Source: an uncultured Trueperaceae bacterium (GTDB lineage Bacteria; Deinococcota; Deinococci; Deinococcales; Trueperaceae). From it: 11,675 bases of DNA. Of this stretch, positions 6,773 to 11,675 are shown piece after piece. A program made the position numbers and the translations under genes. The stretch spans positions 1 through 11,675 of the forward strand of contig CALCHY010000270.1 in NCBI GenBank assembly GCA_937907415.1, written 5' to 3'. Every line of letters begins with the position of its first letter. Positions within the stretch are counted from its first letter, which is position 1. The notes under the pieces are model-generated. The model was not told the origin of the DNA. It saw nothing but the letters and a program-made list of their open reading frames with translations, and searched no databases.

Positions 6773-8265
6773 GGTTCACGCTCCGCCAGGTAGGCCTGGT
6801 AGTCGGCGTATAGGCGCGCCGCGGGGCCGCCGAGCCGGGGGCTCATGTGGTTGGTGAAGTCGAACACCACGAACTTGCTCACGTAGGGCGCCTCGAGTTC
6901 AAGCTGCTGGCGCACGGTCGTCATGTTGGCGCTCGTCGCCTGCCAGCCGAGGTCGTCGACCGGCCAGCCGTGGGTCTGCTCGAACACCTCGAGGTCGGAC
7001 CAGAGGGCCACGCCGTGGCGGTCGGCAACGGCCTTGAGGGCCTCGTACATGGGCGCACCCTGCATGGCGGTGGTCCTCTTGGTGCCGACGCCGTCCTGCA
7101 TGGCGATGACGTCTAGCTTGGCCGTGGCCAGCGTGGCGTCCCACCAGGCGGCGTAGGCAGCGGCGTCTGGGTTCATACCGAAGTACGGCGCCACCATCAC
7201 GGGCCTGCCGACCTGGTCGTGGGCGGCGTCGACCATGGCGCTGAGGTAGCTGGTCATGGCGGCGTGGGCCGTCTGAGACACGAAGCTGCGGTCGTCGATC
7301 TCCTCCGGCAGGTAGTAGCCGACCAGCGCGGGAGAGGCGCCGTAGAGCTCCTCGAGGCGGAGCATGAGGTCTGTGTTGGCCGCAGCGGACGCCGCAGCAT
7401 CGAACGCGCCCTGCCAGTAAGTCGGGTCGAGGCTGAGGCCGAGCCAGACCTCGAAGCCGAGCTCCTCGGCCGCGCCTAGCAGTTCGCCGATCGGGTCCCG
7501 GGTGGAACTAGCGCGGGTCGCCTCGTCGTCGCTCCAGCCGGCCGGCGTGCCTAGGCCGAGGAAGTGCTGGCCGTCAGCCGAGACCTCGACCGCGAAGCCG
7601 GCGGGCAGCTCGACTCCCGAAACGTCGGAGCGCATGAAGTCTAGCTCCACGCCCTCCAGCGGGGTGGGGGCGCCGAGGTCGAGCGTGATCACGATCTGCT
7701 CGCCCGGGTTCTGCCATCCGACCATGTCGGCCCAGGCGAAGTTGGCGAGCCCGTCCGTCAGCTTGCCGCCGTGGCCGGCGTCCGGGTCGAGGTAAGTTCC
7801 GGCCGGCGCGGGCGTCAGCTCGTAGCCGAGCCCTGCCGCCACGTTGCTGCCTCCGCTCAGCACCCGCAACTCGGGGATCATGGTCCACTCGCGGCTGGCG
7901 GGCGTGACGGTCAGCCTCAAGTAGCGGGCGCTGGCGCCGGCCGGGGCCGTCCAGGCCAGCCGCGCCACGGACTCGTCGGGTGGCAGGGCGGCCGCGGCAG
8001 GAGGCGGGCCACCAACCTGCGCCGTGCTAGGGAAGTAGGTAATGTCGCCGTAGCGCGAGTACTGGACGATGACGGTGTTGAAGCCGATGGCCTGCATGAG
8101 GGTCAGCTCGGCGGCCCAGCCGGCCGGTCCGAGGGCCGCCAACTGCGCGTTGAGCTGTACGAAGGTGCCGCTGAGCACTGGCGCGGTCTGGGCCGCGCTC
8201 AGGCCGGTGGCAGCCAGCGCGGCCGCGGCGACCAGGTGCCTGAGGCCCGCCCTAGCTACGCGCAC
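6769..8265 (-). CDS. Secreted DUF4434 TIM-barrel protein with inserted discoidin module
   Basis: The product is 498 residues with a Sec signal (1-25, cleavage near SAA-Q). DUF4434 proteins have a glycoside-hydrolase-like TIM barrel. The barrel starts at about 31-80 with LSGTFVQLNAQLAALG and GFNTVIVQYSRYGDITYFPS, is interrupted at about 97-255, and resumes at 256-498. The second part carries FEVWLGLSLDPTYW, VGYYLPEEIDD (E321, E322), MVAPYFGMNP, VIAMQDGVG (D391), LWSDLEVFE (D424, E426) and FVVFDFTNHMSP. Acidic residues at strand ends fit a retaining hydrolase, but the catalytic pair is not established. The interruption is a beta-rich discoidin-like module. The start is a GTG directly after the upstream TAG, with AGGAGG eight bases before it; no better start fits the signal peptide. 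It probably acts on an extracellular glycan feeding the importer. Family assignment is confident, activity is inferred. Confidence 0.85.
   Translation of the reverse strand: MRVARAGLRHLVAAAALAATGLSAAQTAPVLSGTFVQLNAQLAALGPAGWAAELTLMQAIGFNTVIVQYSRYGDITYFPSTAQVGGPPPAAAALPPDESVARLAWTAPAGASARYLRLTVTPASREWTMIPELRVLSGGSNVAAGLGYELTPAPAGTYLDPDAGHGGKLTDGLANFAWADMVGWQNPGEQIVITLDLGAPTPLEGVELDFMRSDVSGVELPAGFAVEVSADGQHFLGLGTPAGWSDDEATRASSTRDPIGELLGAAEELGFEVWLGLSLDPTYWQGAFDAAASAAANTDLMLRLEELYGASPALVGYYLPEEIDDRSFVSQTAHAAMTSYLSAMVDAAHDQVGRPVMVAPYFGMNPDAAAYAAWWDATLATAKLDVIAMQDGVGTKRTTAMQGAPMYEALKAVADRHGVALWSDLEVFEQTHGWPVDDLGWQATSANMTTVRQQLELEAPYVSKFVVFDFTNHMSPRLGGPAARLYADYQAYLAEREP
7501..7977 (-). other. Circularly permuted discoidin-like domain inside the DUF4434 barrel
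   Basis: Residues 97-255 of the DUF4434 protein align with the discoidin repeats of the neighbouring gene, but in changed order. The terminal strands come first (ARYLRLTV, then EWTMIPELRVLSGG), and the normal N-terminal half follows (NVAAGLGYEL, KLTDGLANFAWADMVG, LDLG, FMRSDVSGVELPAG, VEVSADGQHF). In the neighbour and in canonical F5/8 type C domains, NVA-GK comes first and the R-Y-(V/L)-R-L...AEL strands come last. Boundaries are approximate. Confidence 0.6.
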
Positions 8266-9336
8266 CTACTCGGCCTCCTGTACCTCTGGCGTGGCCGCGC
8301 CGGTCTGCACGACGACCTCCGCGAGCATGATCCAGCCCGTGCGGTTGCGGATCTGAAGCTTGACGTAACGCCCAGCCACGGGCTCCTCGAGGTCCTGCCA
8401 GTAGACGGAGTTGATCAGCTCGTTCATGGCCGGGGCAGGCGCCGTCTTGGCCGCCAGGCCGACGACCTGATAGGCCTCGCCGTCGTCCGACACGGACACG
8501 ATGATGCTGTAGGGCAGGTTGACGGCCGAAGCGAACGACCGCATGAACAGGCCAGCCACGCGCGTAATGCCGTCGACGTGCTGACCGAGGTCGACGATGA
8601 CCACGGGGTTGGTGGCGGCGTCGGCTATCCCAACCATGTCGGCCCAGGCGTAGGCGTAGGCGCCGTCGGTGAGCTGCACGCCGCCGTCATCCGGGTAGGC
8701 TTCCGACGCGGCGGGTGCGAGCGTGTACGCCTTTCCGAGCGCCACGTTGACGGGCTCGGCGCTGGCCGGAGGGTTGCTGGAGGCGGCGGGGGCGAGGTCG
8801 GCCGGGATGGCACCGTTGCCTACCTCCAGCTCGGCCACCATGGCCCAGCCGCCTGCGGGGAGGAGCTCGACGCGCACGAACTGGCCGTAGCCGGCCCACG
8901 CCTCGTCCGCCCACACGAGGGTGCCGATGGTGTCGTTAGCCACGCTGCCGGCCGGGTGGGCGGTAGCCAGACCGAGGTCATCCCACACCAGGCCGTCTTC
9001 CGAAACGGAGACGATGGCGGTCGGCAGGGCCACGTCGGAGCCGTCGGAGCGCATGACCCTTAGAGCCACGTAACTGATGGTGTCGTAGGTGGCGCCGAGG
9101 TCGACGGTCAGGCTGACCGGCTCGCTGCCCTCGAAGCCGACCATGTCGGCCCACGCGAACTCGAAAGAGCCGTCGGTGAGCTTGAGGCCGTCGGGATCCG
9201 GGTAGGCGTCGGCCGCGGGCCGCGAGGAAGTGACGGTCTTGCCGGCCGCGACGTTGAAGCTGGCCGACTGGGCGAGGGCGAGCCCCGCGCTGAGCGCGAG
9301 CGCGATGACGGCGGTCCTGATGGGCGAGAGCTTCAT
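8266..9336 (-). CDS. Secreted protein with two tandem discoidin (F5/8 type C-like) domains
   Basis: The 356-residue product has a Sec signal (1-22, LALA-Q) and no transmembrane anchor. Two homologous beta-rich modules follow, about 25-173 and 196-346, joined by an Ala/Pro/Ser linker (176-195). Each has NVA(A/L)GK, an AYPD segment, LTDG (53-56 and 222-225), AWADMVG (61-67 and 230-236), a VDLG strand, an (R/F)MRS segment, VSVS(E/D)DG and a terminal GW(A/I)M(V/L)AE strand. Discoidin-type domains bind glycans or lipids, so a glycan-binding role is likely; no catalytic domain is present. It is the first gene of the operon. The ATG has AGGAGG five bases upstream, with a small stem (CTGGC/GCCAG, 9346-9359) abutting that site. 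It may hold substrate at the cell surface for the DUF4434 protein. Its ligand is unknown. Confidence 0.85.
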   Translation of the reverse strand: MKLSPIRTAVIALALSAGLALAQSASFNVAAGKTVTSSRPAADAYPDPDGLKLTDGSFEFAWADMVGFEGSEPVSLTVDLGATYDTISYVALRVMRSDGSDVALPTAIVSVSEDGLVWDDLGLATAHPAGSVANDTIGTLVWADEAWAGYGQFVRVELLPAGGWAMVAELEVGNGAIPADLAPAASSNPPASAEPVNVALGKAYTLAPAASEAYPDDGGVQLTDGAYAYAWADMVGIADAATNPVVIVDLGQHVDGITRVAGLFMRSFASAVNLPYSIIVSVSDDGEAYQVVGLAAKTAPAPAMNELINSVYWQDLEEPVAGRYVKLQIRNRTGWIMLAEVVVQTGAATPEVQEAE

Positions 9337-9401
9337 GTTGGCCTCCTGGCCGGTGCCAGCCGACCGCGGGGTGCGGGCGGCGCGGACCGGTTGGAGCGTG
9401 A

Positions 9402-9459
9402 CTCCACAAGATGCGACCTAAGATTGAGCCACGCTCGTTGCCGCATGCTAGTTGTGGAG
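9402..9459. repeat. Inverted repeat, candidate operator of the RpiR regulator
   Basis: CTCCACAA at 9402-9409 is the exact reverse complement of TTGTGGAG at 9452-9459, with centres 50 bases apart, close to five helical turns. An inner pair, ATGCG (9411-9415) and CGCAT (9442-9446), extends the symmetry. One half-site lies in the spacer of the minus-strand promoter and the other about 30 bases downstream of its expected start, a layout suited to repression by looping. Binding by the adjacent RpiR protein is inferred. Confidence 0.45.
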
Positions 9460-9474
9460 GCCAGCTCAAGTCAA
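9445..9474 (-). promoter_or_regulatory. Probable sigma70-type promoter of the seven-gene operon
   Basis: Read on the minus strand, TTGACT (9474-9469, -35) is followed after 18 bases by TAGCAT (9450-9445, -10). Transcription would begin near 9438, leaving a leader of about 100 bases before the ATG at 9336. The spacer contains one half of the inverted repeat. The -35 box matches 5 of 6 consensus bases and the -10 box matches 4 of 6. Confidence 0.5.
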
Positions 9475-9494
9475 GGGCCGGGCTCGTCAGCGTT

Positions 9495-9500
9495 TAGTAT
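9495..9500 (+). promoter_or_regulatory. -10 box for a probable leaderless rpiR-type transcript
   Basis: TAGTAT fits the TANNNT pattern and ends six bases before the ATG at 9507, so transcription would begin at or next to the A of the start codon. No Shine-Dalgarno is present upstream. This arrangement is common in Deinococcus and relatives. No clear -35 box is seen. Confidence 0.45.
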
Positions 9501-9506
9501 CTAGGC

Positions 9507-10337
9507 ATGTCTAGGTTACTCACGCGCCTGCGCGCCTCGCTCGATGGCCTCAGCCCGGTGCTGAAGCGCGTGGCCGAGTACGTCCTCGAACACCCTGAAG
9601 CCGTCATCTACCACAGCGTTACGGAGCTGGCCGAGGCCACGCGCAGCAGCGAGGGCAGCATCATCCGTTTCTGCCAGGACCTCGGGTTCTCGGGTTTCCA
9701 GGAGCTCAAGCTCACCCTGGCGGTGGAGTCGAGTGCGCCCGCCCGGCAGGAGGCGCAGCCGCAGAACGGCGGCGGCCACCTGCTCGAGAAGCTGGCCCAC
9801 CACGCGGCCGCCACGCTGGAGGAGACCGCCCTGCTGTACGAGGAGGAGGCCTTCAGGACGGTGGCTGGGCGCCTGGCAGGCGCCACGCGCATAGACGTGT
9901 ACGGCGTGGGCGCTTCCGGCGTGGTGGCCCAGTACTTCGCCTACAAGTTCCTGCGCTTCGGGCTGGTGGCGCAGGCGTACTCCGACACCCACCTCGGGGC
10001 CATGAGCGCCTCTAACCTGACCGCCGGTGCCGTAGCCATAGGGGTCTCCAGCTCTGGATCCACCATCGACACGCTGCAGGCCGTCAAGGCCGCCAAGGCG
10101 GCAGGCGCGTTCACCGTGGCCGTCACGAACCGACTCCGGAGCCCGCTGGCCAAGGTGGCCGACCGCAGTCTGTTCGCCTCACCGCCCGAGTCGCCGCTCA
10201 CGGGTGGTGACGTGTTCGCCAAGCTCGGCCAACTGCTGCTGCTCGAGGGGCTAGTGCGGCTGATGCTGGAGGCCGACGCCGGTCTCGAAGACGACGTGAG
10301 GCGCACAGCCCAGGCGGTCGCGGACCGGAGCATGTGA
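9507..10337 (+). CDS. RpiR family transcriptional regulator (HTH + SIS)
   Basis: The 276-residue protein has an N-terminal HTH_6 domain (about 1-77), with a recognition region at 47-69 ending in RFCQDLGFSGFQELKL, a strong family signature. A SIS domain follows (about 118-250), with VYGVGASGVVA (131-141) and GVSSSGSTIDTL (169-180), which form the phosphosugar pocket. RpiR-type NanR proteins of Vibrio vulnificus and Staphylococcus aureus respond to ManNAc-6-phosphate, the shared intermediate of the kinase and epimerase encoded here; the same ligand is therefore likely, by inference. It is divergent from the transport operon and is followed three bases later by the kinase gene. The ATG at 9507 fits the domain start and the leaderless promoter. 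The protein probably represses the operon through the inverted repeat in the intergenic region. Confidence 0.93.
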   Translation: MSRLLTRLRASLDGLSPVLKRVAEYVLEHPEAVIYHSVTELAEATRSSEGSIIRFCQDLGFSGFQELKLTLAVESSAPARQEAQPQNGGGHLLEKLAHHAAATLEETALLYEEEAFRTVAGRLAGATRIDVYGVGASGVVAQYFAYKFLRFGLVAQAYSDTHLGAMSASNLTAGAVAIGVSSSGSTIDTLQAVKAAKAAGAFTVAVTNRLRSPLAKVADRSLFASPPESPLTGGDVFAKLGQLLLLEGLVRLMLEADAGLEDDVRRTAQAVADRSM

Positions 10338-10340
10338 CGG

Positions 10341-11213
10341 ATGGCGCAAGCGCCTGTTCTCGCGCTCGACATCGGCGGCAGCAAGGTGGCGGCCGCCCTG
10401 GTCGTCGGCGGCCAGGTCCTAGAACTCGAGCAGACGCCCACGCCCGCGATCGATGGCCCCGAAGCGGTGGTGGCGGCGGCGCGCATCGTCGCTGGCCGGC
10501 TGCTGGCCCGCGCTCCACGAGCCCCGTCGGCGCTCGGCGTGGCGTGCGCCGGCCTGGTGAGCGGCGGCACGGTGCGCGCCCTCAGCGCCGACCTGCTGCC
10601 AGGCTGGCACGCCTACCCGCTGGCCGCGCGCCTGCAAGAAGCCTTCGCATTGCCGGCGGCGCTCATCAACGACGCCCAGGCCGCTGCGTACGGCGAGGCG
10701 GCGTACGGGGCGGGCCGCGGCAAAGGTTCGCTTCTCTTCGTCACCGTCTCGACCGGAGTGGGCGGCGGCGTGGTGCTGGGCGGCAAGCCGTGGCGTGGCG
10801 CCAACGGCATGGCCGGTCACCTCGGGCAGGTGGGGGGCAGAGCGCTCGAGCGCGTCACGTCCGGCACTGCTCTGGCGGTCAGGGCGAGTGAGCTGGGTCA
10901 CCCGGTCGGCGCGCGCGAGGTTATCGCCGCCGCCCAGGCGGGGGAGGCGTGGGCGCGGGTACTCCTGACGGACGCGGCGGAGGCGCTAGCGGCGGCGCTG
11001 GTCGACGCCAAGTACCTGCTCGACCCGGAGGTGGTGGTGTTGGGCGGTGGCGTGGGCCTCAACCCCGGCTTCGAGCTGGCGCTGCGATCGGCTTTCGAAG
11101 GCGTTGAGGCCACGCTGCGCACGCCCGTGCTGAGGGCCGAGCTCGGCGCCGCCGCGGGGCTGGTGGGGGCAGCGGCGTGGGCGCTGAGCAGTGAGACAAG
11201 CACTCCGCCGTGA
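10341..11213 (+). CDS. nanK: ROK family sugar kinase, probable ManNAc kinase lacking the zinc motif
   Basis: The product is a 290-residue cytoplasmic kinase, probably making ManNAc-6-phosphate from ManNAc and ATP. ATP-binding LALDIGGSKVAAAL is at 7-20, the catalytic INDAQAAAYGEA at 109-120 (D111), VTVSTGVGGGVV at 134-145, and VVVLGGGVGL near the C-terminus. INDAQAAA, ITVSTGVGGGVV-like and G(M/L)AGH segments closely resemble E. coli NanK, including His in place of the glucokinase Glu (GEIGH). Unlike most ROK proteins, it has no CxCGxxGCxE zinc site. After GMAGHLGQ the chain goes almost directly to LERVTSGTAL, about 14 residues shorter, with the zinc-ligand His replaced by Gln. The gene starts three bases after the regulator with GGAG ten bases upstream. 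ManNAc specificity rests on nanE context and motifs; another amino sugar is possible. Confidence 0.85.
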   Translation: MAQAPVLALDIGGSKVAAALVVGGQVLELEQTPTPAIDGPEAVVAAARIVAGRLLARAPRAPSALGVACAGLVSGGTVRALSADLLPGWHAYPLAARLQEAFALPAALINDAQAAAYGEAAYGAGRGKGSLLFVTVSTGVGGGVVLGGKPWRGANGMAGHLGQVGGRALERVTSGTALAVRASELGHPVGAREVIAAAQAGEAWARVLLTDAAEALAAALVDAKYLLDPEVVVLGGGVGLNPGFELALRSAFEGVEATLRTPVLRAELGAAAGLVGAAAWALSSETSTPP

Positions 11214-11675
11214 GGGTAGTGGTCACGGGCGCGAGCGGTTTCATAGGGAAGGCACTGGTGACGGAGCTGCTGAGGCGCGGCCATGAGGTGACAGGCCTGG
11301 CGCGCGGCCCCGTGCCATACGCGGCCGACGGCCTGCGCTGGGTGCAGGGCGACGTGGTGACAGGCGCCGGCCTGAGTCCCGCCATGGCGGGGGCCGGCGC
11401 CGTGGCGCACCTGGTCGGCATCATCCGCGAGCGCCGAGGCGCGAGCTTCCAGGCGGTGCACGTGGAGGGCACGCGCAACGTCCTCGGGGCCGCCACGGCG
11501 TCCGGAGTGGGGCGCCTCGTGCACATGTCTGCTCTCGGCGCGGGCCCGAGCCCTAGCCGTTACCTGAGCAGCAAGGGCGAGGCGGAGGAGCTGGTAGGGG
11601 CTTGGCCAGGTCAGTGGACCATCATGCGGCCGAGCCTGGTCTTCGGCCCGGGCGACGCGTTCTTCGGCGGTACCC
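11210..11675 (+). CDS. NDUFA9-like NAD(P)-binding SDR protein, 3'-truncated
   Basis: The first 155 residues are present and the gene runs off the window. The GTG start overlaps the kinase stop (GTGA), so translation is probably coupled. An atypical/extended SDR Rossmann start is clear: VVVTGASGFIG (3-13), with GxxGxxG at 7-13. AHLVGIIRERRG, VHVEGTRNVL, VHMSALGAGPS, the YxxxK pair Y118/K122 (YLSSK) and IMRPSLVFGPGD mark the complex I NDUFA9-like subgroup, whose bacterial members have no firmly assigned substrate. It probably binds NAD(P) without being part of sugar catabolism, although its coupling to the kinase gene leaves a link open. Confidence 0.88.
   Translation, partial: MRVVVTGASGFIGKALVTELLRRGHEVTGLARGPVPYAADGLRWVQGDVVTGAGLSPAMAGAGAVAHLVGIIRERRGASFQAVHVEGTRNVLGAATASGVGRLVHMSALGAGPSPSRYLSSKGEAEELVGAWPGQWTIMRPSLVFGPGDAFFGGT

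Noticed and set aside
7771..9063. 430-residue plus-strand open frame opposite the discoidin and DUF4434 genes
   Set aside because: It is Gly/Arg/His/Val-rich with no recognisable domain, and lies antisense to two clearly coding genes with signal peptides and family motifs. Long antisense frames are expected at this GC content.
1..11675. CRISPR arrays, tRNA or rRNA genes, insertion sequences, phage genes
   Set aside because: No regularly spaced repeats, tRNA-like folds, transposase motifs or terminal inverted repeats were seen on reading either strand.

Overview
The window is GC-rich (about 70% by eye) and almost fully coding. GC content, signal peptides ending in Ala-Gln, a probable leaderless regulator gene and tightly overlapping genes suggest a Deinococcota (Truepera-like) bacterium. 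That assignment is inference, as no marker gene is present.

Layout. Bases 1-954 (+) hold the 3' part of a gene for a macro-domain (ADP-ribose binding) protein. Bases 986-1321 (-) hold a short hypothetical ORF or remnant, followed by a hairpin at 1380-1416. Bases 1450-9336 (-) are one seven-gene operon, transcribed right to left: secreted two-discoidin protein, secreted DUF4434 TIM-barrel protein, sugar-binding protein, two sugar ABC permeases, DUF4127 protein, and NanE (ManNAc-6-phosphate 2-epimerase). Bases 9337-9506 are a divergent control region with a sigma70-like promoter, an inverted repeat and a probable leaderless start. Bases 9507-11675 (+) hold an RpiR-family regulator, a ROK kinase closest in motifs to NanK (ManNAc kinase), and the start of an NDUFA9-like NAD(P)-binding protein that runs off the end.

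How the genes fit. ROK kinase (ManNAc to ManNAc-6-P) and NanE (ManNAc-6-P to GlcNAc-6-P) make a two-step ManNAc route. The RpiR protein carries a phosphosugar-binding SIS domain, and RpiR-type NanR proteins of Vibrio and Staphylococcus sense ManNAc-6-P. The CUT1-type importer would bring in the sugar, and the two secreted proteins may bind or trim an extracellular glycan. The window has no sialic acid lyase (NanA), sialidase, importer ATPase or NagA/NagB. The cluster therefore looks like a ManNAc or ManNAc-glycan scavenging system in which DUF4127 and DUF4434 occupy unassigned enzymatic slots. Points of most interest: DUF4127 sits between the importer and nanE and appears to start on ATA; a circularly permuted discoidin module is inserted inside the DUF4434 barrel; and the NanK-like kinase has lost the family zinc site.
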